Source: Sphingomonas sp. (lineage in GTDB: Bacteria > Pseudomonadota > Alphaproteobacteria > Sphingomonadales > Sphingomonadaceae). Taken from it: a stretch of 64,000 nt of DNA. Shown one piece after another: positions 52,480 to 62,477 of the stretch. Under the pieces are notes generated by a model that was given only the letters and a program-made list of their open reading frames with translations, ran no database searches and was not told the origin of the DNA. The stretch spans positions 62,001-126,000 of the forward strand of contig NZ_JAIXHL010000014.1 of the NCBI RefSeq assembly GCF_030145815.1. Direction: 5' to 3'. The number at the start of each line of letters is the position of its first letter. The stretch's first letter is position 1. The position numbers and the translations under genes were made by a program.

Positions 52480-54054
52480 TTACCGCTCGCGCGTCGCCAT
52501 GAACTTCACCTTGGAATAGCGGTCGGCGATATAGCCGACTTCCCAGGCCGATTTGGCGAGGAAGACGGGGTTGCCGTCGCGGTCCTTGGCCATGGCGGTG
52601 CGGTTCAAGTCCATGAACTCCTTCAGATCGGCTGTCTCACCGCCGACCCAGCGTGCCGTATCGAACGGCGCCGGTTCTAGGACGGCGCCGACCTTGTATT
52701 CGGCATCGAGGCGGCTGAGCAGCACTTCGAGCTGAAGCTGTCCGACCACGCCGATGATCCAGTTCGACCCGATTTCGGGGTAAAAGACCTGGATCACGCC
52801 CTCTTCGGACAGGTCATCAAGTGCCTTGCGCAGCTGCTTGGTCTTGGTCGGATCCTTGAGCACCACGCGTCGCAGGATTTCGGGCGCGAAATTGGGCAGG
52901 CCGGTAAAGCGTACCCCCGCCTTTTCCGACAACGTGTCACCGACGCGCAGCGTGCCGTGGTTGGGGATGCCGATGATGTCGCCCGGGAATGCTTCGTCGG
53001 CCAGTTCGCGCTGCTGGGCAAAGAACATGATCGGCGAATGGATCGCGATCGGCTTGCCATGGCCGCTCGGCGTCAGCTTCATGCCGCGCTTGAAGGTGCC
53101 GGACACGAGCCGCATGAACGCGATGCGGTCGCGGTGGTTGGGGTCCATGTTCGCCTGAACCTTGAACACAAATCCGGTGACTTCGGGATTGTCCGGCGCG
53201 ACCGGCGCGGGTTCGGCGGGCAAGGCGTGCGGCGGCGGCGCGTGGCGCGCGATCGCGTCGATCAGCGAATCGACCCCGAACTCCTTGAGCGCCGACCCGA
53301 AATAGACCGGGGTCAGGTCGCCATTGCGATAGGCGTCGCCGTCGAACGCCGCATAGCCGGCCAGGCCCAGCTCGGCCTCTTCGCGCACCTTGGCGAGCGT
53401 CTGCGCCGAGATCAGCGAATCGAGCTGCGGATCGTCGAGCCCGCTGGTCTGCACCACTTTGCCCTGGAATTCGCGGCTGTCGCCCTCGGGCAGCAGCAGG
53501 CGGTGATCGACCAAGTCATAGATGCCCTCAAACTGCCCACCCATGCCGACCGGCCAGGTCATCGGGGCGACGTCGAGCGCGAGCAGGTCGGCGATCTCGT
53601 CGAGAATCTCGAACATCTCGCGGCCTTCGCGATCGACCTTGTTGACGAAGGTGATGATCGGCACGTTGCGCAGCCGGCACACTTCGAACAGCTTGCGCGT
53701 CTGGCTCTCGATACCCTTGGCCGCGTCGATCACCATCACCGCGGAATCGACCGCGGTCAGCGTGCGATAGGTGTCCTCCGAAAAGTCTTCGTGGCCCGGC
53801 GTGTCGAGCAGGTTGAAGGTCACCCCGTCGCGCTCGAACGTCATCACCGAGCTGGTCACCGAAATGCCGCGCTGCTGCTCGATCTTCATCCAGTCCGATC
53901 GCGCGCGCCGCGCCTGGCCGCGCGCCTTGACCTCGCCGGCCAAATGGATCGCGCCGCCGAACAGCAGCAGCTTTTCGGTCAGCGTGGTCTTGCCGGCGTC
54001 AGGGTGAGAGATGATCGCAAAGGTGCGGCGATCGGGAATCGAATTGTCGGGCAT
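52480..54054 (-). CDS. prfC: Peptide chain release factor 3
   Basis: GTPase that recycles RF1/RF2 after termination; 524 residues. G1 ISHPDAGKTTLTEKLLLFGG, G2 region GISVTSSVMTFE, G3 LLDTPGHEDFSEDTYRTL and G4 TFVNKVDREG are intact, followed by the EF-G-like domains with VFKVQANMDPNHRDRIAFMRLVSGTFKRGM. Not essential in E. coli. Convergent with pheA; stops are adjacent. ATG 54054. Confidence 0.96.
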   Translation of the reverse strand: MPDNSIPDRRTFAIISHPDAGKTTLTEKLLLFGGAIHLAGEVKARGQARRARSDWMKIEQQRGISVTSSVMTFERDGVTFNLLDTPGHEDFSEDTYRTLTAVDSAVMVIDAAKGIESQTRKLFEVCRLRNVPIITFVNKVDREGREMFEILDEIADLLALDVAPMTWPVGMGGQFEGIYDLVDHRLLLPEGDSREFQGKVVQTSGLDDPQLDSLISAQTLAKVREEAELGLAGYAAFDGDAYRNGDLTPVYFGSALKEFGVDSLIDAIARHAPPPHALPAEPAPVAPDNPEVTGFVFKVQANMDPNHRDRIAFMRLVSGTFKRGMKLTPSGHGKPIAIHSPIMFFAQQRELADEAFPGDIIGIPNHGTLRVGDTLSEKAGVRFTGLPNFAPEILRRVVLKDPTKTKQLRKALDDLSEEGVIQVFYPEIGSNWIIGVVGQLQLEVLLSRLDAEYKVGAVLEPAPFDTARWVGGETADLKEFMDLNRTAMAKDRDGNPVFLAKSAWEVGYIADRYSKVKFMATRER

Positions 54055-54092
54055 CGCGGCCCTCTAGCGGTAAGTGCGCGACGAATCGAGCC

Positions 54093-54914
54093 TCAACCCC
54101 GCCGCTTCTTCGACCGCCGCCGCTCACGCTCCAGCATGACGATCCGTTCGAAGCACGCCATGACCTGATCGCGCGGGTGGCGGCGCTCGATCCGGCGCAG
54201 GCGGAAATGGACGTGCGCCATTTTCTGATAATAGCGGGTGAAGACGGTGTTGATCGCCGCCGCCGCCGCCGCGCTGACCACCGGGGCGGCGCGCGCGGCG
54301 AGGGTCTGGCCCATGGTCCGCCCCATCCGTGGCACCACCGCACCGATCACGCCCGAGATCGACTGGTGGCTGAGCGCAATCCGCCCGGCCCATAGCCCGG
54401 TGTCGGTCGCGTCGTCGTCGGTCAGCGGACCGCCGAGCCCGAACACCGCGATGCACTGGGCGCGCACCTCGGGATCGTCGATATCCTCGCCATAATGCGC
54501 CGCGATCTGCTGGATCGAACGCAGGATCAGCGTGGTGGTGACGGCGAGATCCACCAACGTCGTGCCGACCCCGCCCAGCCCACCGAGTGCGCCCGTGAAC
54601 CCGGCGGCGAAACGGTGAAATCCCTCAGCGTTCTTGACCGGGCGGGTGTCGCCCGGCGCGCGGCGATTGGACTTGTTGGTGCGGAAGGCAAAGGCATAGC
54701 TCTGGCGCAGCGCGAGATCGAGCATGCCCTGTAACTTGGCTTCCCAATCGTCGGGCAGCCATTCGATCACGTTGTCGGCCTGTTTCCCCGCCTGTTTGGC
54801 GAGGTTCATCAGCACGCTGCCCGCATCCTCATGAAATTCGGCAATGGCGAGCAGTTCGACGAGGTCGTCCTCGCCGAATGCCGCGCATGCATTGCCGGGA
54901 TCGATCGACTCCAC
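54093..54914 (-). CDS. EcsC family protein
   Basis: Protein of 273 residues matching the EcsC family: NKSNRRAPGDTRPVKNAEGFHRFAAGFTGALGGLGGVGTTLVDLAVTTTLILRSIQQIAAHYGED. Several Gly/Ala-rich hydrophobic stretches suggest membrane association. EcsC was named from a Bacillus ABC-transporter operon, but its function is unresolved; some are fused to other domains. The C-terminus is highly basic (ERERRRSKKRRG). It starts about 90 bp before the SDR gene on the same strand. Confidence 0.82.
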   Translation of the reverse strand: MESIDPGNACAAFGEDDLVELLAIAEFHEDAGSVLMNLAKQAGKQADNVIEWLPDDWEAKLQGMLDLALRQSYAFAFRTNKSNRRAPGDTRPVKNAEGFHRFAAGFTGALGGLGGVGTTLVDLAVTTTLILRSIQQIAAHYGEDIDDPEVRAQCIAVFGLGGPLTDDDATDTGLWAGRIALSHQSISGVIGAVVPRMGRTMGQTLAARAAPVVSAAAAAAINTVFTRYYQKMAHVHFRLRRIERRHPRDQVMACFERIVMLERERRRSKKRRG

Positions 54915-55001
54915 CCGCCTGTCCCCCCGGGCAGACAGGCTATTGGTTAACGCGGCGATAGCAAGGGGCGCAGCGGGGTCGATCCCGCCGTGGGACCCCG
55001 A

Positions 55002-55739
55002 TTATCCCTCGCGGTGCACCGCGAACCCGGCGAAATCCTGGTTCACGGGCATCAGCTCAAGCCGGTTGATATTGAGATGTGGCGGCAGCGTTGCGACCCA
55101 CAGCAAGGTCTCGGCGATGTCCTCCGGCGTCATCGGGTTTACCCCGGCATAGAGCCGGTCCGACGCCGCCTTGTCGCCGCCGGTGCGCACGGTCATGAAC
55201 TCGGTCTCGACCATCCCCGGCTCGATCGAGGTGACGCGCACCCCGGTGCCGTGCAGATCCGCGCGCAGGGCAAGGCTGAAATGGTTCACGAACGCCTTGG
55301 TGCCGGCATAGACATTGCCCGCCGGATAGATATAGCTGCCCGCGACCGAGCCCAGGTTGATGATCGCGCCGCGCCGCTCGATCAGCATTGGCAGCAATTT
55401 GTGCGTGATCGACATCATCGCGGTGACGTTGGTGTCGACCATCGTCTTCCAGCTATCGAGATCCGCGTCCTGCGCCTTTTCAAGACCCCGCGCGAGCCCG
55501 GCATTGTTGATCAGCAGGTCGATGCTGGCGAAGGGTTCGGGCAGCGACGCAAGTGCAGCATCGCGTGCAGCCTCGTCGCGAATGTCGAACTCCAGCGTGT
55601 GGACGGTATCGCGCTTCAGCGCCGCCAGCCGATCCGCGCGGCGACCCGTCGCAACGACATGCCAGCCCGAGTCGGCAAAGGCATGCACCGCCGCTTCGCC
55701 AATCCCCGCAGTCGCGCCGGTGATAAGTACGGTTGGCAT
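55002..55739 (-). CDS. SDR family oxidoreductase
   Basis: Short-chain dehydrogenase/reductase of 245 residues, similar to YdfG (3-hydroxy acid / serine dehydrogenase). N-terminal TGATAGIGEA (7-16), NADP-type Arg residues in VATGRRADRL, NNAG motif and catalytic Ser-Tyr-Lys: SVAGSYIYPAGNVYAGTKAFVNHF. Its substrate is uncertain. It follows pheT by 20 bp and may be read through from pheST. ATG 55739. Confidence 0.89.
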   Translation of the reverse strand: MPTVLITGATAGIGEAAVHAFADSGWHVVATGRRADRLAALKRDTVHTLEFDIRDEAARDAALASLPEPFASIDLLINNAGLARGLEKAQDADLDSWKTMVDTNVTAMMSITHKLLPMLIERRGAIINLGSVAGSYIYPAGNVYAGTKAFVNHFSLALRADLHGTGVRVTSIEPGMVETEFMTVRTGGDKAASDRLYAGVNPMTPEDIAETLLWVATLPPHLNINRLELMPVNQDFAGFAVHREG

Positions 55740-55758
55740 GGACCTGTTCCTCCCTGAG

Positions 55759-58170
55759 TTAGCCGCGCAGGCTCGCGCCCAGCTTTGCCGCCGCCGCGAC
55801 CACCTTGTCGGCCACCGCCTTGATCTCGGCGTCGGTGAAACTCTTCTCGGCGGGTTGCAGCGTCACTTCGACGGCGAGGCTCTTCTTGCCGTCCTCGACG
55901 CCCGCGCCGGTGAACAGGTCGAACAGCCGCGCGTCGGTGATCACCGCCTTGTCCGCGCCCTTGACCGCGCGGACGAGATCGCCCGCCGCTAGCGTGCTCG
56001 GCACGATGAACGCGAAGTCGCGCGTCACTGCCTGCAGCGCCGGGGGCGTATAGGCAGGGCGGGCGAAGCCAGTCGCGCGCTTGGCGGGGATCGCGTCCAG
56101 GAAGATCTCGACTGCGGCGACCGGGCCGTCGAGGTCGAAGCGCTTGGTCAGGCTCGGGTGGAGCATGCCGAATGCGGCGAGCACGGTCTTCGGCCCCAAC
56201 CGCAGCGTCGCCGACTGGCCGGGGTGCCAGGCCGCGCCCGCTTGACCCATCACCTGAAGGTTGCCGACCGGCGCACCTGCAGCTTCGAGCAGCGCCAGCG
56301 CCTCAGCCTTGGCGTCGAATGCGCCGAAGGGCAGCGCCTTGCCATTCGCCCAGCCGCGCGGGCTGCGGTCGCCCGCGAGCAGGACGGTGAGGGTCAGCTT
56401 CTCACCATCGGCCAGATAGCGGCGGCCGAGTTCGAACAGCCGCACGGCTGTAGCGCCACGCTTCACGTTGCGCGCCGCCGCCATCATCAGGCCCGGCAGC
56501 AGCGAGGGCCGCATGACCTTGAGGTCTTCGCTGATCGGGTTGGCGAGCGTCCATGCGCCGCCACCGACCGCCTGGGCCTCGCTCTCGGAGATGAAGCTCC
56601 ACGTCACCGCTTCGTTGAGGCCGCGTGCTGCGGCGGTGCGGCGGATGCGGCGCTCCAGCTTCTGCTCGGGCGTCGCGGTCGGCTTGGCGACGCCGGGCGC
56701 GCGGGGCAGGGGGGTGGAGGGGACCTTGTCGATCCCCTCGATCCGGATCACTTCCTCGACCAGATCGGGGGGGCCGTCGACATCGCGCCGCCAGCTCGGC
56801 GCAGTGACGCGGAAGCCGTCGCACGCGTCGGTCAGCTCGCAGGGATCGCCATTGGCGTCGAGCGGCTGGACGGTGAAGCCGAGCGATTCGAGGATGTCGC
56901 GCTGCCGCTCCGCCGGGATCGCCATGCCGCCGAGCGTCTCGGCCAGCTTGGGATCATAGCCGGTGGTGATGCCGACCTTCGGCACCGCACCCGCGCGCGT
57001 CACGTCGCTCGCGGTGCCGCCGCAAATCTGCGTCACCAGCCGCGCCGCGATGGCGATGCCGTCTTCGAGGAACTCCGGGTCCACGCCGCGTTCGAAGCGG
57101 GTGCGCGCGTCGCTGGTCAGCAGGAGCTTCTGGCCGGCACGCGCAATCGCCTCCGGCTCGAAATAGGCGCATTCGATCACGACATCGGTGGTCGTTTCCG
57201 ACACGCCGGTATCCTCGCCGCCCATGATCCCACCGATGTCATGGACGCCATTCTCGTCCGCGATCACCGTGATCGTCTCGTCGAGCGTGTAGGTTTTCTC
57301 GTTGAGCGCCAGCACCTGCTCGCCCGGCTTGGCCCTGCGCACGGTCAGCGCGCCGCTCAGCTTCGCCTTGTCATAGACGTGGAGCGGACGGCCCAGATCG
57401 ATCATCACATAGTTGGTGATGTCGACCAGCGCGCTGATCGGGCGCTGGCCGATCGCCTTCAACCGGCGCTGCATCCACTCGGGTGCGGCACCGTTGGTGA
57501 CGCCACTGACGGTCTGGCCGAAATAGGCGGGACAGCCCTCGGGCGCCTCGATCCGCACCTCCGGCCCCGCGCCGCTGGTCGCGACCGGAGTGGCATCGAG
57601 CGGCTTCAACGTGCCGAGACCTGCCGCAGCGAGATCGCGGGCGATGCCGCGCACGCCCATGCAATCCTGACGGTTTGGTGTGATCGATACGTCGATGACC
57701 GGGTCGTCTAGGCCGGCATAGTCCGGGAAGGGCGTGCCGACCGGCGCATCCTCGGGCAGCTCGATGATGCCGTCATGATCGTCGCCCAGCTCCAGCTCGC
57801 GGCTGGAACACATCATGCCGTTCGATTCGACCCCGCGCACCGCCGCGACCTTCAGCACCATGCCGTTGGCGGGCACGGTCGCGCCGGGCAGGCCGAGCAC
57901 GCCGACAAGGCCGGCGCGGGCATTGGGTGCGCCGCACACGATCTGCAGCGGCTGGTCGTCTCCGGCATCGACGGTTAGCACCTGCAGCTTGTCCGCCTGC
58001 GGGTGCCGCTCGGCGGTCAGCACGCGCGCGACCTTGAATGCCGCCAGCGCCGCGCCGGGATTTTCTACGCCCTCGACCTCATGCCCGATGCGGTTCAGGC
58101 AATCGAGGATCGCGGTCAGATCGGCGTCGGTGTCGAGATGCTCCTTGAGCCAGCTGAGCGTGAACTTCAT
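55759..58170 (-). CDS. pheT: Phenylalanine-tRNA ligase beta subunit
   Basis: Large beta subunit of the (alpha-beta)2 PheRS, 803 residues. N-terminal tRNA-binding OB/EMAP-like domain ([18 protein letters not shown] and [39 protein letters not shown]), B3/B4 editing domain, B5 domain, and C-terminal FDX-anticodon-binding domain ([14 protein letters not shown]). ATG 58170 overlaps the pheS stop (ATGA). The SDR gene follows on the same strand. Confidence 0.97.
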   Translation of the reverse strand: MKFTLSWLKEHLDTDADLTAILDCLNRIGHEVEGVENPGAALAAFKVARVLTAERHPQADKLQVLTVDAGDDQPLQIVCGAPNARAGLVGVLGLPGATVPANGMVLKVAAVRGVESNGMMCSSRELELGDDHDGIIELPEDAPVGTPFPDYAGLDDPVIDVSITPNRQDCMGVRGIARDLAAAGLGTLKPLDATPVATSGAGPEVRIEAPEGCPAYFGQTVSGVTNGAAPEWMQRRLKAIGQRPISALVDITNYVMIDLGRPLHVYDKAKLSGALTVRRAKPGEQVLALNEKTYTLDETITVIADENGVHDIGGIMGGEDTGVSETTTDVVIECAYFEPEAIARAGQKLLLTSDARTRFERGVDPEFLEDGIAIAARLVTQICGGTASDVTRAGAVPKVGITTGYDPKLAETLGGMAIPAERQRDILESLGFTVQPLDANGDPCELTDACDGFRVTAPSWRRDVDGPPDLVEEVIRIEGIDKVPSTPLPRAPGVAKPTATPEQKLERRIRRTAAARGLNEAVTWSFISESEAQAVGGGAWTLANPISEDLKVMRPSLLPGLMMAAARNVKRGATAVRLFELGRRYLADGEKLTLTVLLAGDRSPRGWANGKALPFGAFDAKAEALALLEAAGAPVGNLQVMGQAGAAWHPGQSATLRLGPKTVLAAFGMLHPSLTKRFDLDGPVAAVEIFLDAIPAKRATGFARPAYTPPALQAVTRDFAFIVPSTLAAGDLVRAVKGADKAVITDARLFDLFTGAGVEDGKKSLAVEVTLQPAEKSFTDAEIKAVADKVVAAAAKLGASLRG

Positions 58171-59255
58171 GCGCCGACTCCCCCCGACAGCGTGGGCACG
58201 TCGAGCGCTGAGAAGCCGTAATGCTTCAGCCATCGCAGATCGCCGTCGAAGAATGCGCGCAAATCATCCATCCCATATTTGAGCATCGCGAGGCGATCGA
58301 CCCCGGTGCCAAAGGCAAAGCCCTGCCATTCATCGGGGTCGAGCCCGCACGCCTCGATCACCCGGCGATGGACCATGCCGCTGCCTAGCACCTCCATCCA
58401 ACCGCCGCCCTCGGCGTCGCCGCTGCCACCGATCACGCGTTTGCCGTTGATCCAGGTGAAGCCGACGTCCACCTCGGCGCTTGGCTCGGTGAACGGGAAA
58501 TAGCTCGGGCGCAGCCGCAGCACGATGTCGTCGCGCTCGAAATAGGCCTTGAGGAAGGTCTCCAGCGTCCATTTGAGGTGGCCGAGCGTGATCCCCTTGT
58601 CGATCACCAGCCCTTCGATCTGGTGGAACATCGGCGTGTGGGTCGCGTCGCTGTCACTGCGATAGACGCGGCCCGGCGCGATGATGCGGATCGGCGGGGG
58701 CGTGGACGTCATCGTGCGGATCTGAACCGGGCTGGTGTGCGTGCGCAGCACCATCGGCCGCGCATGCTCGCCGGCGAGATAGAAGGTATCGTGCATCGCG
58801 CGCGCCGGATGCGTTTCGGGAATGTTGAGCGCGGTGAAATTGTGCCAGTCGTCCTCGATCTCCGGACCCGTCGCGACGGCGAAGCCCATGTCGGCGAAGA
58901 TCTCCGCGAGCTCGTCCATCACCTGGCTGATCGGGTGGACCGTGCCTGCTGCGACGCCATCGACTGGCAGAGTCATGTCGAGCGTCTCGCTGGCGAGCTT
59001 CGCCTCCAGCGCCGCGCTTTCCAGTGTCGCCTTGCGCGCCGCCAACGCCTCGGTCACCGCCTCGCGCAGGCCATGGATGCGCGGGCCGGTCTCCTGCCGC
59101 TCTTCAGCGCTCATCCCGCCCAGTGTCTTGAGCAGGCCGGTAACGCTGCCCTGTTTGCCCAGCGCCTGGACGCGCACCGCCTCCAGCGCATCGACGCCGG
59201 CGGCCGCGTCGATCGCGGCGAGAAGGTCGGCCTTCAATTGGTCGAGATCGGTCAT
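58167..59255 (-). CDS. pheS: Phenylalanine-tRNA ligase alpha subunit
   Basis: Catalytic alpha subunit, 362 residues. Class II motifs: [29 protein letters not shown], motif 2 [13 protein letters not shown] and [20 protein letters not shown], and motif 3 [18 protein letters not shown]-terminal coiled-coil tRNA-binding arm (~1-85). ATG 59255; a frame start at 59270 is also possible. It overlaps pheT by 4 bp. In many bacteria it follows rplT directly, but here a LysE gene intervenes. Confidence 0.97.
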   Translation of the reverse strand: MTDLDQLKADLLAAIDAAAGVDALEAVRVQALGKQGSVTGLLKTLGGMSAEERQETGPRIHGLREAVTEALAARKATLESAALEAKLASETLDMTLPVDGVAAGTVHPISQVMDELAEIFADMGFAVATGPEIEDDWHNFTALNIPETHPARAMHDTFYLAGEHARPMVLRTHTSPVQIRTMTSTPPPIRIIAPGRVYRSDSDATHTPMFHQIEGLVIDKGITLGHLKWTLETFLKAYFERDDIVLRLRPSYFPFTEPSAEVDVGFTWINGKRVIGGSGDAEGGGWMEVLGSGMVHRRVIEACGLDPDEWQGFAFGTGVDRLAMLKYGMDDLRAFFDGDLRWLKHYGFSALDVPTLSGGVGA

Positions 59256-59306
59256 CGGAATTCCGTTCAATGGTCTAGTGGCCCGAACCGCAGTCGGGCG
59301 CGAAGG

Positions 59307-59930
59307 TCAAGCCCGGCTGCCCAGCAAAGCGATGCCGAACGCGACAAAGACGCCGCCGGTGACGCGGTTGAACAATCGCTGGCGGTTGGCCGGGGCGAGC
59401 CACGCGGCAAGCGAGCGACCACCCAGCGCGTACATACCGAACCAGAACGCCTCAATCGCGACAAAGCTGGCGATCAGGACGGTGAGCTGGGGTGCGAACG
59501 GTGCGCTGGTGTCGATGAACTGCGGGAACAGCGCGGCGGCAAAGATGATCAGCTTGGGATTGGAAAAGCCGGTGCCGAGCCCCGTCCCGAACATCGCGAC
59601 CAGCGAGGGCGGGGCAGGCTTCTCCGTCGCGGCATCGCCGTCCGCAACCGGCGCGCGCCACGCCTTGATCCCCAGCCAGACGAGATAGCCGACCCCGGCA
59701 TAGCGCAGCGCATCGAACAGCAGCGGCGATGCTTTGAGCAGCGCGCCGAGCCCTGCGGCCGAGGCAAGCAGGCACACCAGGTTCGCGGTCATCAGCCCCA
59801 GCATCGACGCGACCGACCGGCGCGCGCCGTGATGGATGCTCTGCACCATGACGTGGAGCATGTTCGGCCCCGGCGTCGCGCAGATCAGGAACACGGCGGT
59901 GACATAGAGCCACCAGGTCTGGAGCGTCAT
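59307..59930 (-). CDS. LysE family amino-acid exporter
   Basis: Translocator of 207 residues with about 6 hydrophobic segments, LysE/RhtB superfamily. The N-terminal WLYVTAVFLICATPGPNMLHV carries the TPGPN motif that defines the family, and GFSNPKLIIFAAALFPQF is the second hallmark. It exports amino acids or analogues; substrate unknown. It lies 51 bp before pheS and behind a terminator, so it and pheST may form a unit separate from rpmI-rplT. Confidence 0.9.
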   Translation of the reverse strand: MTLQTWWLYVTAVFLICATPGPNMLHVMVQSIHHGARRSVASMLGLMTANLVCLLASAAGLGALLKASPLLFDALRYAGVGYLVWLGIKAWRAPVADGDAATEKPAPPSLVAMFGTGLGTGFSNPKLIIFAAALFPQFIDTSAPFAPQLTVLIASFVAIEAFWFGMYALGGRSLAAWLAPANRQRLFNRVTGGVFVAFGIALLGSRA

Positions 59931-59950
59931 GTGTTGATCCTCGTCAGATC

Positions 59951-59995
59951 AAGAAAAAGGGCGCCGGTGGATGGTCCACCGGCGCCCCGTTTTTC
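59951..59995 (-). terminator. Bidirectional-looking terminator after rplT
   Basis: G+C-rich stem GGGCGCCGGTGGA/TCCACCGGCGCCC, with T5 reading on the minus strand after rplT (AAAAA at 59954-59958 on plus) and T5 on plus as well. It ends rpmI-rplT transcription before the LysE gene. Confidence 0.88.
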
Positions 59996-60012
59996 GGTCG
60001 CTACAGGCTGCC

Positions 60013-60378
60013 TCAGGCGGCCTGGGGCAGAGCCGCCTTCGCCTGCGCGATGATGGCGGTAAACGCTTCACCCTCGTGCATCGCGATGTCGGCCAGGACC
60101 TTCCGGTCCAGTTCGATGCCGGCGAGCTTGAGTCCGTGCATGAACTGCGAATAGGTCAGGCCTTCGGCGCGAACGCCGGCGTTGATGCGCTGAATCCACA
60201 GGGCGCGGAAGCTGCGCTTCTTAACCTTGCGGTCGCGATAGGCGTACTGGCCGGCCTTTTCGACGGCCTGGCGCGCGATGCGGATGGTATTCTTGCGACG
60301 GCCATAATAGCCCTTCGCCTGATCCAAAATCCGCTTGTGCTTCGCCTTCGTGGTGGTGCCGCGCTTAACACGTGCCAT
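60013..60378 (-). CDS. rplT: 50S ribosomal protein L20
   Basis: Essential early-assembly 23S rRNA-binding protein, 121 residues, 12 codons' worth of bases after rpm[51 protein letters not shown] is the family signature. In E. coli L20 represses its own operon by binding a leader structure. ATG 60378. Followed by the terminator at 59951. Confidence 0.98.
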   Translation of the reverse strand: MARVKRGTTTKAKHKRILDQAKGYYGRRKNTIRIARQAVEKAGQYAYRDRKVKKRSFRALWIQRINAGVRAEGLTYSQFMHGLKLAGIELDRKVLADIAMHEGEAFTAIIAQAKAALPQAA

Positions 60379-60391
60379 GGTCTGCTACTCC

Positions 60392-60595
60392 TTACTTGAG
60401 GCCGTAGGGCGCCCAGAGGCGCACATGGCCGGCATCAGCTTCGGACAGGACCGACGTGCCGCGGTTGGTGCGAATATACTTCGCGTTATGGCTGCTCAGG
60501 CGGTGACGCTTGCCGGCGACGCCGTGCTTCACCTTACCCGTTGCGGTGAATTTGAAGCGCTTCTTCACACCGCTCTTGGTCTTCATCTTGGGCAT
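60392..60595 (-). CDS. rpmI: 50S ribosomal protein L35
   Basis: Ribosomal protein of 67 residues: [49 protein letters not shown]. First gene of rpmI-rplT. Unlike in E. coli, infC does not precede it; a separate promoter and leader hairpin do. ATG 60595 follows AAAAGGAGAC. Confidence 0.98.
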   Translation of the reverse strand: MPKMKTKSGVKKRFKFTATGKVKHGVAGKRHRLSSHNAKYIRTNRGTSVLSEADAGHVRLWAPYGLK

Positions 60596-60631
60596 TTTCG
60601 TCTCCTTTTACGCGCGACGATCACGAACAGC

Positions 60632-60654
60632 CCCGGCAGCCCTTGTTAGCCGGG
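60632..60654 (-). promoter_or_regulatory. Leader hairpin of rpmI-rplT
   Basis: Stem CCCGGC (60649-60654 on minus) with GCCGGG (60632-60637), enclosing an 11-nt loop, located between the promoter and rpmI. It is a candidate for L20-type autoregulation, but no conserved L20 operator motif was recognised. Confidence 0.4.
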
Positions 60655-60682
60655 CGGTTCCCCTGAATCGCGGAAAGGCGGG

Positions 60683-60711
60683 CCGATAGTCGGTTTGAGT
60701 CAGTTTTGCAA
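60683..60711 (-). promoter_or_regulatory. Sigma-70-type promoter of rpmI-rplT
   Basis: TTGCAA (-35, 60706-60711) and TATCGG (-10, 60683-60688) with a 17-bp spacer on the minus strand, about 88 bp before the rpmI ATG. It explains independent expression of the pair without infC. Confidence 0.65.
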
Positions 60712-60723
60712 CCGCCTGAGGTG

Positions 60724-61200
60724 TTAGCATGCGGCCAGTTGCAGGATCCAATCGCGCTGAGCCTCTGTGTCCGGCACACGGGTCCCACGCGCAACCGAGA
60801 TCTGCTCAATCGCGAGCGCGGGTGCGACACCCCGGCGAACCAGCAGCGCCGCAGCGACGATGGCCGAACGCCCAATACCGGCGCGGCAATGGATAGCCAG
60901 TGGCGCGCTGTCCTTTGCCAACTCTCGGATAAACGCATCGAAGGCTCTGGAATCGCTCGGGAGTCCACGATCGGCGATCGGGAGCGATAGAAACCGGATG
61001 CCGGCTGTCGCGCAAACTAGGGGTTCGTCTTTCAGGCCAAGCTCGTCGATCTCGTGACGCTCCAACAGGCTAACGACCGTGGCGATTCCGGCGCTGCGCC
61101 AATGCGCAATTTCATCCTCCAGCCAATCGCCCGCACGCGGTCGCGCCATGATGGCGAGACGGGGTTTGGTCGAGTCGATCCAGTAGATGTCCGAAGCCAT
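60724..61200 (-). CDS. Dual-specificity/tyrosine phosphatase-like protein
   Basis: Cysteine phosphatase of 158 residues. P-loop HCRAGIGRSA with Cys105 and Arg111, and likely general acid Asp77 in PIADRGLPSD, place it in the PTP/DSP fold. Its target is unknown. ATG 61200 is the start with homology. Its codons are richer in A+T than neighbours, suggesting later acquisition. It lies between rpmI and the DUF2809 gene with no clear partner. Confidence 0.85.
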   Translation of the reverse strand: MASDIYWIDSTKPRLAIMARPRAGDWLEDEIAHWRSAGIATVVSLLERHEIDELGLKDEPLVCATAGIRFLSLPIADRGLPSDSRAFDAFIRELAKDSAPLAIHCRAGIGRSAIVAAALLVRRGVAPALAIEQISVARGTRVPDTEAQRDWILQLAAC

Positions 61201-61280
61201 TCGCGCCCTTTTCAATGCCGATGATGGGTAAGTGTCTCGATGATTTCCTCGATTCGCACCGTTCCGCGCCTGTCGATCTA

Positions 61281-61652
61281 TCAACGACGCCGGAGGAGGC
61301 GTTCGGCTACCACGGCGACACCCGCCCCGGCGGCGTAGGCAAGGAAATCTATCCAGTCGAATCCGGTGCCGAGCAGCGTGCGCGCCAGCGGGCTGTCGCG
61401 CCAGCCAAGCAGGTCAAGAACGCCGATCCATTGCCCCAATTCGACCAGCGCTGCGACCGCGAACGCTGCCGCCGCTGACGGGACAACCCCAATGCGGGTG
61501 GTCGCGCGCAGTCCGCAATAGACCAGCAGCACCGCAAGCGTGTCGCCCAGATGCGGCCGCACGAATCGGTCCCGGACATAGAGCGCGATCACCACCTCGA
61601 TCGCGAAGAGGATCACCGCGGCCAGCGCGTAGCCGCGGTGCAGGCGGAACAT
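61281..61652 (-). CDS. DUF2809 family membrane protein
   Basis: Protein of 123 residues with about 4 hydrophobic segments. The pattern YVRDRFVRPHLGDTLAVLLVYCGLRA and ELGQWIGVLDLLGWRDS...FDWIDFLAYAAGAG matches DUF2809 (VanZ-like topology). Function unknown. ATG 61652 lies 1 bp after the hisN-like stop, indicating coupling. Confidence 0.85.
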   Translation of the reverse strand: MFRLHRGYALAAVILFAIEVVIALYVRDRFVRPHLGDTLAVLLVYCGLRATTRIGVVPSAAAAFAVAALVELGQWIGVLDLLGWRDSPLARTLLGTGFDWIDFLAYAAGAGVAVVAERLLRRR

Positions 61653-61653
61653 C

Positions 61654-62436
61654 TCAATGCCCCCGACAGGCCAGCGCCTCGACAATTTCCTCGATTCGCG
61701 CCGGATCGCCGGCCGCGATAACTTCGCCGGTGCTGCCGGCGTGGAGCGGATCGCCCTGCCAGTCGCACATGCGCCCGCCCGCGCCCTCGACCACCGGCAC
61801 CAGCGCCGCGAAATCGTGCAGCTTCAGCCCCGCCTCGATCACCAGGTCGAGATGCCCCGACGCGACCAGGCCGTAATTATAGCAGTCGCCGCCCAGCACT
61901 GTGCTCAGCACCGCCGCGTCGACATGCTCGAACGCATGAAGCTGGCCGTCGGTGAACAACGCCGGGGAGGTGGTGGCGAGCAGCGCCTGTGACAGCTCGC
62001 GGCACCTGCGCGATTCGGCCGGCTTGCCGTTGAACAGGGTCGGTCGCCCGGTCACGCCCAGCCAGCGCTCACCAATGATCGGCTGGTCGATGATGCCCAG
62101 CACCGGCCAGCCATCCTCCAGCAGCGCGATCAGCGTGCCGAAGATCGGCCGCCCGACGATGAAGCTGCGCGTGCCATCGATCGGGTCGAGCACCCAGGTC
62201 CGCCCGCTCGATCCGGCGCGCGCTTCCTCTTCCTCCCCGATGATGCCGTCCATCGGGCGCTCGGCGATGATCAAGCGCCGCATCGCCGCCTCTGCCGCCG
62301 TGTCGGCGAGCGTGACGGGCGAGGCATCGTCCTTGGTCTCGAGGCCATGGTCGGCGCGGAAATAGGGGCGTATCGCTGCGCCCGCCGCGTCGGCAAGGCG
62401 CTGGGCGAGATCGATATCGGCTTGGGATACTGGCAT
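61654..62436 (-). CDS. Inositol-monophosphatase family, histidinol-phosphatase-like
   Basis: Mg2+-dependent phosphatase of 260 residues. Metal-binding motifs are IIGEEE and WVLDPIDGTRSFIVGRP, then GGDCYNYGLVASG and HDFAALVPVVEGAGG. In alphaproteobacteria this subgroup (HisN) dephosphorylates histidinol phosphate, replacing HisB-N; that role fits with hisZ in the same window but is not proven. ATG 62436. It lies 41 bp after the DUF1134 gene. Confidence 0.88.
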   Translation of the reverse strand: MPVSQADIDLAQRLADAAGAAIRPYFRADHGLETKDDASPVTLADTAAEAAMRRLIIAERPMDGIIGEEEEARAGSSGRTWVLDPIDGTRSFIVGRPIFGTLIALLEDGWPVLGIIDQPIIGERWLGVTGRPTLFNGKPAESRRCRELSQALLATTSPALFTDGQLHAFEHVDAAVLSTVLGGDCYNYGLVASGHLDLVIEAGLKLHDFAALVPVVEGAGGRMCDWQGDPLHAGSTGEVIAAGDPARIEEIVEALACRGH

Positions 62437-62477
62437 CCGCCCCGCCTAGCGGGGCACAGCGCAGAATAGAAGGCCGG

